DNA of 40,954 nt, from positions 1 through 40,954 of the forward strand of contig JAUWPQ010000004.1 of assembly GCA_030611515.1 (NCBI GenBank), in the 5' to 3' direction. Below are positions 1 through 9,401 of this stretch, in pieces. The position numbers and the translations under genes are program-made. The stretch comes from Planctomycetota bacterium (lineage in GTDB: Bacteria; Planctomycetota; Planctomycetia; Pirellulales; Thermoguttaceae). The notes beneath the pieces were generated by a model. The model was not told where the DNA came from. It made no database searches and saw only the letters and a list, made by a program, of their open reading frames with translations. Position 1 is the stretch's first letter; each line of letters begins with the position of its first letter.

Positions 1-1
1 C

Positions 2-1061
<1,060 letters not shown>

Positions 1062-1072
<11 letters not shown>

Positions 1073-1091
1073 AACCATGAATGGTCCATAA
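1062..1091 (+). promoter_or_regulatory. Perfect Shine-Dalgarno followed by a four-codon ORF (MNGP)
   Basis: AAAGGAGGTG ends on the FecR stop codon and is followed 6 nt later by ATG AAT GGT CCA TAA. The spacing is ideal for translational coupling, but the frame closes after four codons and hairpin repeats follow. The next real gene begins at 1277 with its own GGAGA site. It looks like the start of a coupled gene lost or displaced by repeat insertion, or a short leader peptide; I cannot tell which. Confidence 0.5.
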
Positions 1092-1094
1092 AGC

Positions 1095-1216
1095 CGCGAC
1101 CGGTGGTCGCGCTATTGTCGGGGTGGCGGTTGCACTGCCACTCCGAGGGCGACAGTACAACTGTCGTCCCAACGGAAGTGAGTTCATTGTCGGGATGGCA
1201 GTTTAACTGCCGCCCC
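1095..1216. repeat. Cluster of four hairpin repeats between FecR and PEP-CTERM genes
   Basis: Successive perfect or near-perfect hairpins: CGCGACC/GGTCGCG at 1095-1111; GGGGTGGCGG/CTGCCACTCC at 1120-1144; GGGCGACAGT/ACTGTCGTCC at 1147-1170; GGGATGGCAGTT/AACTGCCGCCCC at about 1191-1216. The last three are diverged versions of the GGGGTGGCAGTT family that recurs at 2054 and 2202. No gene or terminator T-run is associated. Confidence 0.8.
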
Positions 1217-1276
1217 AGACGACATTGTTGAGTGAATCGTTTTTCGGAAACCCTTTTTTGTATTGGAGAATCGGAA

Positions 1277-2017
1277 ATGTCGCGTAGTAAACTATGTCTG
1301 GTGTCTGTTGTTGTCGCGCTGCTGGCGATCTTCGCTCTGAATGCACGCGCGGATACAATTATTGACTTTGAAACTCCTACCTACGCCGTTGGCGACCTAA
1401 CCGGCCAGGACGGTTGGGCCGACAGTGGCGTCCCGGTTTATTCTGAGCTTGAGGTGGACAACACCGATGCAAGCTCCGGCTCGCAGTCGCTACAGGGCCA
1501 GGGGAGCACGACTGCGTATAGCGCTAACGTGCGGGTGCTGAACGATTCGTATGCGGTAGGTACTACGAGTTATTTCTCACTCGACATCAAAGGCGAGACG
1601 TTTGTGATATTCAGGGACGCTGCCGACGCCAGGCTTTTCCAGTTCGGCATCCAACCGCGTCCCGATTACGATTTTTACGTGGGTGGGGGACCCGGTGGCT
1701 GGGAGTTGAATATTGACCCCGGGCCGGATACGGCCCGATGGGTGACGATCTGGGCCAAACTTTACACCGTCGCAGGCAACCAGAAGGCCGACGTCGGCTG
1801 GTGCGAAGTGACCCAGCAGCCTTTCGTGGACGGCTTGCTCTCGGGCTACGATGCAGGAGACTATGTATTTTCAAAGGTACAACTCGCCAACATCGGAACA
1901 GTAGCAAGGATGGACAATCTGCGCGTCAGCAGCGTCATTCCGGAGCCGTCGATGCTGGCGTTGCTGGCCACCGGCCTGCTGGGGCTGCTGTGCTACGCAT
2001 GGAGGAAGCGGAAGTAG
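1277..2017 (+). CDS. PEP-CTERM sorting domain protein, secreted
   Basis: 246 residues. Residues 1-22 form a signal peptide (MSRSKLCLVSVVVALLAIFA, ending ARA-D). The C terminus has the full PEP-CTERM signal: VIPEPS, a hydrophobic stretch LLATGLLGLLCYAW and a basic tail RKRK, the target of exosortase/archaeosortase-type processing for surface or exopolysaccharide-associated proteins. The middle is not a family I recognise; content such as IDFETPTYAVGDLTGQDGW suggests a beta-sandwich jelly-roll fold. I chose ATG 1277 because GGAGA lies 8 nt upstream and the signal peptide begins there; an in-frame GTG at 1232 would add 15 residues ahead of the signal peptide. It is isolated between two repeat-rich spacers, so it is probably a single transcription unit. 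Confidence 0.85.
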   Translation: MSRSKLCLVSVVVALLAIFALNARADTIIDFETPTYAVGDLTGQDGWADSGVPVYSELEVDNTDASSGSQSLQGQGSTTAYSANVRVLNDSYAVGTTSYFSLDIKGETFVIFRDAADARLFQFGIQPRPDYDFYVGGGPGGWELNIDPGPDTARWVTIWAKLYTVAGNQKADVGWCEVTQQPFVDGLLSGYDAGDYVFSKVQLANIGTVARMDNLRVSSVIPEPSMLALLATGLLGLLCYAWRKRK

Positions 2018-2053
2018 ATTTTAGTGGCCGGTGGTCAGTGGCCAGTAAACACC

Positions 2054-2232
2054 GTTGGGGTGGCAGTTAAACTGCCACCCCAACAAGGATAGAAAAACTC
2101 CCCTCTCCCTTTGGGAGAGGGACCAGGGGTGAGGGCGGTTGGGCAGCGCGGGCCGCCCTCACCCTGACCCTCCCCCGCGGGGAGAGGGGACAAATGGATT
2201 CGTTGGGGTGGCAGTTTAACTGCCACCCCAAC
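2054..2232. repeat. Two copies of the GGGGTGGCAGTT hairpin flanking a GGGAGAGGG repeat
   Basis: Near-identical 31-nt hairpins at 2054-2084 and 2202-2232 (arms GTTGGGGTGGCAGTT and its complement, differing only at the AT-rich centre) bracket a third repeat at 2098-2190. That repeat comprises CCCTCTCCC/GGGAGAGGG, GTGAGGGCGG/CCGCCCTCAC and CCTCCCC/GGGGAGAGG stems. Together with 2331-2512 this fills the 519-nt gap between the PEP-CTERM and DUF1559 genes. I see no gene in it. Confidence 0.85.
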
Positions 2233-2330
2233 ATGGAATGTTGGATGGCGGATGGCGGACGTGTCCGGAGGGGCTCGTCCACCATCCAAAATCCGTCACC
2301 ACGGATTTCGACCCGTAGGGTCGCTTGACA

Positions 2331-2512
2331 ATAGCCCAGCGATTCATCGCTGGGGAAGTGGGTAGAGCAATGTGTCCTTCCGTCCCGTAGGGACGGTTGA
2401 ACCCGTCGCGCCGGTTTTCGACCGTCCCTACGGGACTTGTCGAACGGAACAAGACGTTTTCGTATCCCAGCAGTACACTGCTGGGCTATTATCGATCGGC
2501 CCTTCCGGGCCG
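2331..2512. repeat. Composite palindrome block upstream of DUF1559 gene
   Basis: Nested palindromes: CCCAGCGATT/AATCGCTGGG-type at 2335-2354, CGTCCCGTAGGGACG at 2381-2395 facing ACCGTCCCTACGGGAC at 2421-2436, CCCAGCAGT/ACTGCTGGG at 2466-2485, and CGGCCC/GGGCCG at 2497-2512. The block is bounded by AATAGCCCAGC on the left and its reverse complement GCTGGGCTATT on the right, so the inner part may be one composite element. Confidence 0.7.
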
Positions 2513-2536
2513 AGACCGTAGGTAAGGAATAAGTCC

Positions 2537-3538
2537 ATGAACTCAAATCCACCATCCACCGACGCCGCGTGGACGCGGCGGCTAAACGCTCGTTTTACCC
2601 CCGTCCCCCGCCCCTCGCCCCCCGCCCCACGCGGTTTTACGCTCGTGGAACTGCTGGTGGTCATCACGATCATCGGCATCCTGATCGCGCTGTTGCTGCC
2701 GGCGGTGCAGGCGGCCCGCGAGGCCGCCCGTAGATTGCAATGCCAAAACAACCTCAAACAATTGGGGTTGGCTCTGCATAGCTACCATGAGACCTCGAAT
2801 TGTTTTCCGGCTGCGGCTGTGGTCAAGATTCCAGATCACTGCAATCCATATTGCCGCGGTATCCCCCTCTACGTAGCGCTGATGCCGTTCATCGAGCAGT
2901 TGGGGCTGGAGAGCGAGTGCGACTACAACATGGCAGGGGGTGGCTGGTGGGAAGACGATAAGAAGCTCTTCAACATACGTCTAGCGGTTTACCAGTGCCC
3001 CAGCGACGGCCGCTCGGAGGAGTATCCTAACCAGCGGGTCTATTTCGGCGTCTGTGGCGGCAAGCCGCCAAAGGCAGCGCATAATTATCGCGGCGACGTG
3101 TATATCGACGGCCTGTTCGTGATAAACCGCTGGCGACGGGTCGCCGACGTCCGCGATGGCACCGCCTCGACCTTCGCCATCGGCGAGAGCGTTCACGTGG
3201 CCCTGTGGGGATTGGGATCGGGCTACGGAGACCCGAACGTGGGCGGACCCGTCCCGTGGTATTTAGCTGGCCAATGCGACAAGCCCGACTGTCCCGTGGC
3301 GAGCTTCGCGTGGGGGCGAGCCTTTCGAAGCACCAAGTACCCTATCAACTCGAGCCTCATGCCGATGTCCGGCAACGAAGAGAACGACCCCCCGTTCGGC
3401 AGCTTTCACAGCGGCGGCACGCACTTCGTCTTCGCCGACGGACACGTCGACTTCGTCAACGATTCGATCGACATGACCGTATACCAAGCGCTGGGCAGCA
3501 TCGACGGCGGAGAAACGATTTCGGGCAACACGTACTAA
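2537..3538 (+). CDS. DUF1559 domain prepilin-like protein
   Basis: 333 residues. A long leader (residues 1-33) ends at the type IV prepilin-like cleavage region GFTLVELLVV, followed by the hydrophobic helix and the family signature AVQAAREAARRLQCQNNLKQLGLALHSYHE. The C terminus carries the H-X9-DG box (HSGGTHFVFADG). DUF1559 proteins are strongly expanded in planctomycetes and are thought to be pseudopilin-like surface or secretion proteins; their exact role is unknown. ATG 2537 has AAGGA 8 nt upstream. The first 56 nt of the gene are nearly identical (53/56) to those of the other DUF1559 gene at 38231 although the mature parts differ greatly, and include a CGCCGCG/CGCGGCG palindrome. The lipoprotein gene that follows is a common partner of DUF1559 genes. 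Confidence 0.93.
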   Translation: MNSNPPSTDAAWTRRLNARFTPVPRPSPPAPRGFTLVELLVVITIIGILIALLLPAVQAAREAARRLQCQNNLKQLGLALHSYHETSNCFPAAAVVKIPDHCNPYCRGIPLYVALMPFIEQLGLESECDYNMAGGGWWEDDKKLFNIRLAVYQCPSDGRSEEYPNQRVYFGVCGGKPPKAAHNYRGDVYIDGLFVINRWRRVADVRDGTASTFAIGESVHVALWGLGSGYGDPNVGGPVPWYLAGQCDKPDCPVASFAWGRAFRSTKYPINSSLMPMSGNEENDPPFGSFHSGGTHFVFADGHVDFVNDSIDMTVYQALGSIDGGETISGNTY

Positions 3539-3600
3539 AGATTCTATTTCGTAACATTTTAGCCGTTTGCAGCGACAAACGAATCACAAGCATTACTTGA

Positions 3601-3674
3601 ACAGGAGGAAACAGAGAAAACAGAGTTCGGAAGAAACGGAACATATCCTCTCTGTTGCCTCTGTTTCCTCCTGT
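3601..3674. repeat. Long inverted repeat ACAGGAGGAAACAGAG / CTCTGTTTCCTCCTGT
   Basis: Two 25-nt arms (3601-3625 and 3650-3674) match at 23 positions around a 24-nt loop. It lies downstream of the DUF1559 stop and could fold as a strong hairpin in RNA. A T-run is missing on the downstream side, so intrinsic termination is uncertain. Confidence 0.75.
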
Positions 3675-3753
3675 AAAAATTATCTTTGGTACTGCATACG
3701 GCTAAATTGTCACTCTATTTCAAAATGCGGCACGGCCGTGGGTGGCCCCGCCA

Positions 3754-4227
3754 ATGAAAATGAAAGCGAAACGGACAATGCGTGCGAAATCTTACGTTGT
3801 CGTCGTTCTGTTTTTTGTGGTTTGCTTGCCGGTCTTGTGCGGATGCGGACCGCAACGTCCGGCCATCGCTCCCGTCGACGGTCTGGTGACGTATCAAGGC
3901 CAACCTGTCGCAGGCGGGCGAATTATGTTCCTGCCGGAGCACGGCCGAGCGGCCATCGGCGCGATCGGTTCCGACGGGCGCTACACGCTGACCACTTTCG
4001 ATTCGGGCGACGGCGCCGTGTTGGGGCGTCACCGCGTGACAATCAAGTCCACCCGGCTTATCGGCGGTCCCGTGGAAAAGCCGAAAAGTATTTTGGACGA
4101 AGGGCGCATCGGAGGCGGTGTTCAGCAAGTGGAGTGGCTCGTGCCGGAAAAATTCGCCCGGCCGGAATCGTCGCCCCTGACGGCCGAAGTGAAAGATGGA
4201 AAAAACACCATCGACTTCAACTTGTAG
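3754..4227 (+). CDS. Small carboxypeptidase-regulatory-like lipoprotein
   Basis: 157 residues from ATG 3754. A basic N terminus, a hydrophobic segment (SYVVVVLFFVVCLPVL) and the lipobox LCGC mark a lipoprotein. The remainder follows the planctomycete pattern of a small Ig/carboxypeptidase-regulatory-like beta-sandwich: PVDGLVTYQGQPVAGGRIMF, then SDGRYTLTTFDSGDGAVLGRHRVTI. Such lipoproteins very often sit directly after DUF1559 genes, as here, and may associate with them at the cell surface; function unknown. No strong Shine-Dalgarno separates the candidate starts GTG 3742, ATG 3754, ATG 3760 and ATG 3778; all give a workable signal peptide. Confidence 0.8.
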   Translation: MKMKAKRTMRAKSYVVVVLFFVVCLPVLCGCGPQRPAIAPVDGLVTYQGQPVAGGRIMFLPEHGRAAIGAIGSDGRYTLTTFDSGDGAVLGRHRVTIKSTRLIGGPVEKPKSILDEGRIGGGVQQVEWLVPEKFARPESSPLTAEVKDGKNTIDFNL

Positions 4228-4251
4228 GGGGGCGATAATGGGACCGGGAAC

Positions 4252-4428
4252 AATCCTGTTCGGCACGACGATTGCTCAGATTCAACAGCATCCAACGAGA
4301 TAATCTGGGAAAGACTTGTTACAGCAGATTGAGTACGATTTGCGGTCAAAGCAGGCCCTCTGGGGAAAATGGGACAACGACAAACCGTTGCTGTTTATCC
4401 TCATGCAACAATCGTGCCGAACGGGATT
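4252..4428. repeat. Imperfect inverted repeat in the lipoprotein-lyase gap
   Basis: Arms at 4252-4274 (CCTGTTCGGCACGACGATTG) and 4409-4428 (CAATCGTGCCGAACGGGATT) are complementary except for a 3-nt indel and one mismatch. They enclose about 134 nt with no ORF I trust. This may be the remnant of a small mobile element or a long-range RNA hairpin in the leader of the lyase gene. Confidence 0.5.
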
Positions 4429-4479
4429 GGTTCTGACCTTTTTGACCCCGAGTATCATTCCATCAAAGGAAAGCACGAG

Positions 4480-6378
4480 ATGAAATTGCTGCAGAAGATG
4501 TCAACAGTAATGATGGTAATTGTTCTGGGCACGTTTTCGGCGATTGCGATCGTCGGCGTCGCTGCCTCTGCCCGGGAAGCGAAACCGGTTCTCGGCTGGG
4601 CGGCGCTGATCGACGCCGCGCGCGAGAATGCGGATCTGGCCACCCGACGGGACAAGTTCGTCGCCACGGCCCGCGAGATCCTGGCCAAGCCGATCGTCAA
4701 GCGAGTTTACCGGTATGAGGACATCGGCAAGTTTCGCACATGGCTGGACGGCCGCGCCCGGGCACTGGACGGTTGTCCACGACAGCAGTGGTTCGCGCTG
4801 GCGATGTCGGACCCCGCCGCGTGCTGCACGATCCGCCGGGAACTGTCCCTATTGGCCGTCGCCTACCGGCTAACCGGCGAGGAGGGCTTCAAGGCCCACA
4901 TCATCGCCCAGCTTGAAGAAACCTCGCGCTGGTCGCCGCTTCAGCGACCGGGCTACACGCTGTACACGCCCTCGCCGGAGCCGGTGCCGCCGGATTTCAA
5001 CGACGGGAACTGGCTGGCCACCGGATCGGGCATCCGCGGCTTGGCCGACGTGCTCCAGATTATGCCCGCCGGAAGTCTGCCCGAGCCGCTGGTGGAGAGG
5101 ATTCATGCCTTGCTCCGAAAAGAGGTGGCCAGCATCGCCGACGACTGGCACACGCGGCGGAGTTGGTTCATTCGGGCGAACAACCCGCGGACGAACCAGT
5201 GGGTGCTGCCGACCGAGGGCTTGATTCGCGCGTGCCTGGTGCTCGGCAGGGAGCAACATCCCGAGGAGTACGAACTCGGCGTCCGCAACCTGCTGGCGGC
5301 GCTTGACTCCCAGGGGTCCGAGGGCGAGTTCCACGAGGGGATCGGCTACGCCAACGGCACGGTGAAATCGATGCTTCACGCCGCCCATGCGATGGCGGTG
5401 GACGGCGATCGCCGAGCCTTGGACCACCCCTTCCTGCGTCGCTTTCCGACGTGGATGGCCCATCACCTCCAGCCCGGCCGGTTCCGCATCAACTGCTTTG
5501 ACGCCGGCGGCGCCAGGACGCCGCGGACGGACGAGCGCTCTCGCGGTCTGCTGTCGCTATTTGCGCTGGTGGCGGACGACCCAGTCGCCCGCTGGATGCT
5601 CGACCGCCAGTTTTCCAGTCCCAGCGACAACCACGTGGGCCTGCTCGCCTTGGCGACGCGCGGAGCCCAGCGCGAGCCGCCTTGTTTCGCCGTCTACGAT
5701 AGCGCCCGGCGGGTGAACTGGCGCGAGAGTTGGGCCGACGACGCGAGCGGCGTCTGGGTCCGTGGAGGCCACCGGCTCGACGAACACGACCATCACGACC
5801 GTGGTCACGTCAATTTCATCTACCACGGCAAGCCGATTCTAATCGAAGCCGGCACACCCAGCTACGACAACCCGCGGATCCACACGGTGTATAGCACGGT
5901 CATAGGGCACAACGTCCTGGAGGTTCCAAGCTCGAACATGAAGAAAGCGCCGGCATCCATCAAGGTCCGTCGCCTGGACGCCAGCGGCGGCGAAGTCGCC
6001 GTCGATCCCACTGCAGGCTACGCCGCGATCCAACGATGGGGGCGCAACGTACGGTGGAACGCCGCCGGAGTGGACATCGTCGATGAAGTGCTCTTTGCAC
6101 CGGACAAACCCAACATCGCCGTGTTCCGCTGGCACCTCGGAACCCGCGACGAGGTGACGATCTCGGGTGCCGGCACACGGTTCGTGATTACCTGGCTGGA
6201 TGCCCGGATCACGATGGAAAGCTCCGTGCCCATCACCGTCGCTTTGGAAATGCTTCCGGACAACACCGTGAACCTTGGCGAGAAGGTCGGGCCGGACCAC
6301 CTGCACAGGTGCCTCGTCGTTCGTACGGCGGGGCCCTTCGTCGCCTGGACGCTCAAAACCAGTGTTGCGGGGCGGTAA
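4480..6378 (+). CDS. Secreted heparinase II/III-family polysaccharide lyase-like protein
   Basis: 632 residues. Residues 1-31 form a signal peptide (MVIVLGTFSAIAIVGVAASA). The N-terminal ~330 residues are an alpha/alpha toroid (NPRTNQWVLPTEGLIRACLVLG, SEGEFHEGIGYANGTVKSMLHA). The C-terminal half has the heparinase II/III beta-sandwich signature: WVRGGHRLDEHDHHDRGHVNF, then a pocket segment IEAGTPSYDN and IGHNVLEV. The family (PF07940; lyase families such as PL12, PL15, PL17, PL21) eliminates uronic-acid-containing polysaccharides in the periplasm or outside the cell. The precise substrate cannot be read from the sequence. ATG 4480 was chosen because AAGGAAA precedes it and the signal peptide starts there; the in-frame ATG 4369 would add 37 unlikely residues. 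The next gene encodes a secreted BNR protein, suggesting joint glycan attack. Confidence 0.85.
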   Translation: MKLLQKMSTVMMVIVLGTFSAIAIVGVAASAREAKPVLGWAALIDAARENADLATRRDKFVATAREILAKPIVKRVYRYEDIGKFRTWLDGRARALDGCPRQQWFALAMSDPAACCTIRRELSLLAVAYRLTGEEGFKAHIIAQLEETSRWSPLQRPGYTLYTPSPEPVPPDFNDGNWLATGSGIRGLADVLQIMPAGSLPEPLVERIHALLRKEVASIADDWHTRRSWFIRANNPRTNQWVLPTEGLIRACLVLGREQHPEEYELGVRNLLAALDSQGSEGEFHEGIGYANGTVKSMLHAAHAMAVDGDRRALDHPFLRRFPTWMAHHLQPGRFRINCFDAGGARTPRTDERSRGLLSLFALVADDPVARWMLDRQFSSPSDNHVGLLALATRGAQREPPCFAVYDSARRVNWRESWADDASGVWVRGGHRLDEHDHHDRGHVNFIYHGKPILIEAGTPSYDNPRIHTVYSTVIGHNVLEVPSSNMKKAPASIKVRRLDASGGEVAVDPTAGYAAIQRWGRNVRWNAAGVDIVDEVLFAPDKPNIAVFRWHLGTRDEVTISGAGTRFVITWLDARITMESSVPITVALEMLPDNTVNLGEKVGPDHLHRCLVVRTAGPFVAWTLKTSVAGR

Positions 6379-6555
6379 GGGGCCGCGAGAATCGGCATTT
6401 GATTGGTTCTACGAAAAATAACCGGGATCCCAAGAGTTCTGGAAACCCGACCGGGTGATCCCAGGGGTGGAGGAACGACCATGTTTTAGATGTACCGTAC
6501 CGAGTGTGCCCGAGGCAACAAACCCAGAGAAAAAGCGACACTTAAAGGAGAACCC

Positions 6556-7782
6556 ATGAAACGACGACTTTGGCTTGTAATGACCGTATTGTTGCTGGCG
6601 CCGACGCCGGCAGGGGCCGAGCAGTTCACCCAGTTTACCGTGGCGCGGAACGACAAGCTGCACGAAAGCTTTTCCGACGTGGCCATCGCCGCAAACGGGG
6701 ATCTGGTCGTTGCCTATCAGGAATCGGAAAGCCACGGCGGCGGCCCGGTCTCGGCCATCGTCACCCGCGCCAGCAGCGACCAGGGCCGGACCTGGGGCCC
6801 GCGCACTTCGGTGGTTGTCACCAACCGGTGGAAAGAAGGTTGGCTGGACTGTCCCAAGATCATCCGGCTGCAAGACAAGTCGCTGATGATCGTCATCGGT
6901 TGGATGCCCCAGAATCTGACTAAGCCTCCCGGAGCCCACAGGCGGTGGTGGAAAAATCGGGGCGTGACGTGGCTCTACCGCAGCTTCGACAACGGCCGAA
7001 GCTGGAAAGGCCCGGAGAAAACGTCGGTTCGCGGCGGCATCGTACCCAGTCTTGTCCAACTCCGCGACGGAACGCTCCTGATCGGGATCACCAGTTCCCA
7101 AGAGGACAACAACTGGCGATACCGTCAAGTCGTTTATCGTTCCGGCGACAACGGCAAGACGTGGACCGGCCCTGTCACCGTGGGCATGCACCCCAAGCGG
7201 CAGCCTTGTGAAGGCGACTTTGTCGAGTTGGACTCGGGCGAGGTGGTCTGCTACATGCGGGATGAAGAGCCGGGGGTGAAGAACGGACTCAAGGCGATTT
7301 CCTCCGACGGCGGCCGCACCTGGAGCCAGCTTTATGGAAGCGGCCCGTGGGTCTACCGCGGCCGGCCCGACGTGGGCCTGTTGAGCAGCGGCGAGGTCAT
7401 GCTCACCGTCCGGATTCCCAACGCCCGCTTCGCCGCATACGTGGAAACGCAAAAGATGGCGTTGGCGCCTGCCGCGTTGGACGGTCCCACGGCTCCGGGC
7501 GCGGGCGCGCGGGTCGTGGTGCCCAACGCCAACCCCGACCGACCCAACTGGGGCCAATTCGGCTGGGTGGACGGTCCCGTGGCACCGGGCGCGCGGGCCG
7601 TGGTGATCGACACCGACACCAACCCCGACCGCCCCGACTGGGGCTATTCCGGCTGGGTGGAGTTGCCTGACGGCTCGGTCTACGCCGTGCAATATATCAC
7701 GGCCGACGCCCCGGCCACCAAGCCGTTCATCCGCGGTTACCTGATCCCGCGAAGCTCCTTGACGACAGGGCTTCAGAAGTAG
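6556..7782 (+). CDS. Secreted BNR/Asp-box protein, sialidase-like, with internal duplication
   Basis: 408 residues with a signal peptide (MKRRLWLVMTVLLLAPTPAGA). Four Asp boxes of the S-x-D-x-G-x-[TS]-W type are visible: SSDQGRTW (73-80), SFDNGRSW (143-150), SGDNGKTW (196-203) and SSDGGRTW (249-256), giving a six-bladed propeller as in exo-alpha-sialidases. The N-terminal FRIP motif of classical sialidases is not evident, so another glycosidase or binding role is possible. Residues 309-338 and 339-368 are a tandem duplication (DGPTAPGAGARVV ... NPDRPNWGQFGWV and DGPVAPGARAVV ... NPDRPDWGYSGWV). ATG 6556 follows AAAGGAG by 5 nt; the GC-rich 5' extension to 6490 is rejected. It likely acts with the lyase upstream. 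Confidence 0.85.
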   Translation: MKRRLWLVMTVLLLAPTPAGAEQFTQFTVARNDKLHESFSDVAIAANGDLVVAYQESESHGGGPVSAIVTRASSDQGRTWGPRTSVVVTNRWKEGWLDCPKIIRLQDKSLMIVIGWMPQNLTKPPGAHRRWWKNRGVTWLYRSFDNGRSWKGPEKTSVRGGIVPSLVQLRDGTLLIGITSSQEDNNWRYRQVVYRSGDNGKTWTGPVTVGMHPKRQPCEGDFVELDSGEVVCYMRDEEPGVKNGLKAISSDGGRTWSQLYGSGPWVYRGRPDVGLLSSGEVMLTVRIPNARFAAYVETQKMALAPAALDGPTAPGAGARVVVPNANPDRPNWGQFGWVDGPVAPGARAVVIDTDTNPDRPDWGYSGWVELPDGSVYAVQYITADAPATKPFIRGYLIPRSSLTTGLQK

Positions 7783-7961
7783 GAAGCCGGCATCCGGGAG
7801 AAACACGATGCGAAAACAAGTTGAGTCAAGGCCCGGATTTTAGGTTTTTTGATCGACCCTGAAATCCACCGCCGTCTAGCCAACCGCAAGGACCAAGAAT
7901 CGGGGAGCCTGTCACCCTGTTGTCGCCATCGCTAAACGGTCCACTCTACATCTTAATAGCG

Positions 7962-9374
7962 TCAGACCACCGGCAACAAGTCTCGATAGACGGTGTGGCG
8001 GCGTGGATCGGGGTAGGCGGGGGGACCGGCTCGCGCCCACGCTGAAACTATCTCCTCCGGTTTGCCCAGCCCTAGCGCGACGGCGGCCAGCATCGCCGCG
8101 CCCAGGCTGGTCGGTTCGGGGCAAGAGGAGGACGCCACGGGACAGCCCAATACGTCGGCCTTCAGTTGCCGCCAGAAATCGCTCCGCGCCGCGCCGCCGA
8201 CCGAGCGGATTTCCACGGGCCGGCGCCCGTCGCACAACTGCTCGACCTGGCCGGCCAACGCAAACGCCACCGCCTCCAGAATCGCTCGTACCTTATGCCC
8301 GCGGCCGTGACGGTCGGTCAGGCCGTGGAACATCGGCGCCCCGCCGGGTTCTTCGGCTAATCGGTCGAACCGCAAACCGTCGGCGCCGGGCGCGATCTCG
8401 ACCGCCTCGCCAACGAGGTCGTCAAAATCGGGGCGGTCCGGCAACGAGTTGCGATACGCCTCCAGTATATTGGCCGAGAAGTTGCCGAACACCATATGGA
8501 AGACGATCTTTGGGGCAAAGCCAGGCCCCTGAAACACGCTCGGCGGCAGACTCGCGTCGAACCGGTCGGCGCAGCGGACCGTCGCCAGCACGGTGCCGGT
8601 GGTTTCCGAGACTCCGCCGGGCGTAATGTTGCCCGCGCCAATGGCCCCGGCGTATTGATCGAGACATCCGGCCACGAAGCGGCAGCGTCGCGGCAACCCC
8701 AGCGCATCTGCGACCTCGGCGCGGATTGGCCCCAGATCGGTCCCCGCGCGAACGCATTCGGGCAGCCACTCCCGCGGGATTCCGAATCGCCGGCAGGCAT
8801 CCGGCCACCACTGCAAGCGATGGACGTCCAACAGGCCGGTCAGGCCCGCCGCCCCCGCCTCCGTGGCGTGACGGCCGGTCATCCACAGGGTCAGGTAATC
8901 GCTAATCAGGCACAAGCGTCGGGCAAGCGACCAGACCTCCGCCGATTTGCTTCGCAGCCAGAGCAACTTGGCGGCCATGAACTGATGGCCGATCTCCGGC
9001 ACGCCCGTGGTCGCCCGCAACGCCAAGCCGTCGAGCAGCCGCGACGTTTCATCGGCCATCGGCCGGGCGCGGTCGTCGGGCCAGAGAATGATCGGCGTCA
9101 GCGGCCGCTCGTTCCGATCGAGCAATAGGAAGCTGTTGGTTTGCGTGGCGAAGGTAACGGCCGCCACGTCGGCCAATCCGCCTGCCGTCGATCCAAGCTC
9201 CGCGATCACCTCGGCGATTGTCCGACGGAACCATTCGGGGTCAAGCTCGCATCGGCCCGGCAAGGGGGCTTGTTTGGCCAACGGGCGTTTGAACCGCGCC
9301 ACGATCTGCCCTTGCCGGTCGAACAGACACCCCTTGAAGTACGTCGTGCCCAGGTCGAGTGACAGAATGCGCAT
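7962..9374 (-). CDS. FGGY-family carbohydrate kinase
   Basis: 470 residues. The phosphate-1 motif is at the N terminus (SLDLGTTYFKGCLFD). The catalytic-base region is CLDQYAGAIGAG, followed by the adenosine-side motif SETTGTVL. The FGGY C-terminal signature is GGAARSDFWRQLKADVLGCPV (split here at residues 393-413) and PTSLGAAMLAAVALG. It resembles xylulokinase-type members and should phosphorylate a free sugar or polyol with ATP in the cytoplasm; which one is unknown. I prefer ATG 9374 (MRILSLDLGTT). An in-frame ATG at 9422 or 9419 would prepend 15-16 residues encoded largely by a palindromic repeat. Neither start has a clear Shine-Dalgarno. It is downstream of the ceramidase-fold gene, 60 nt away, and probably co-transcribed with it. 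Confidence 0.88.
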   Translation of the reverse strand: MRILSLDLGTTYFKGCLFDRQGQIVARFKRPLAKQAPLPGRCELDPEWFRRTIAEVIAELGSTAGGLADVAAVTFATQTNSFLLLDRNERPLTPIILWPDDRARPMADETSRLLDGLALRATTGVPEIGHQFMAAKLLWLRSKSAEVWSLARRLCLISDYLTLWMTGRHATEAGAAGLTGLLDVHRLQWWPDACRRFGIPREWLPECVRAGTDLGPIRAEVADALGLPRRCRFVAGCLDQYAGAIGAGNITPGGVSETTGTVLATVRCADRFDASLPPSVFQGPGFAPKIVFHMVFGNFSANILEAYRNSLPDRPDFDDLVGEAVEIAPGADGLRFDRLAEEPGGAPMFHGLTDRHGRGHKVRAILEAVAFALAGQVEQLCDGRRPVEIRSVGGAARSDFWRQLKADVLGCPVASSSCPEPTSLGAAMLAAVALGLGKPEEIVSAWARAGPPAYPDPRRHTVYRDLLPVV

Positions 9375-9401
9375 GTGGGACAGGTTGCCAACCTGTCCTA
9401 C
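9375..9401. repeat. Palindrome GGACAGGTT/AACCTGTCC at the kinase start
   Basis: A 27-nt near-perfect palindrome lies immediately upstream of the kinase ATG at 9374. Read from the alternative ATG 9422 it is translated as VGQVGNLSH. Similar GTAGGACAGGTTGG motifs are, from general knowledge, dispersed in planctomycete genomes. Confidence 0.8.

Noticed and set aside
2067-2555. 162-codon open frame on the - strand in the repeat-rich spacer
   Set aside because: It is assembled from several palindromic repeats (GGCAGTT hairpins, GGGAGAGGG, CCGTAGGGACGG) and has no family features.
3601-3674. Intrinsic terminator of the DUF1559 gene
   Set aside because: The stem is strong but is followed by an A-run and AT-rich sequence rather than a U-tract on the + strand; kept as a repeat.
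6409-7806. 465-codon open frame on the - strand
   Set aside because: Antisense to the BNR protein with four Asp boxes; no recognisable domain.
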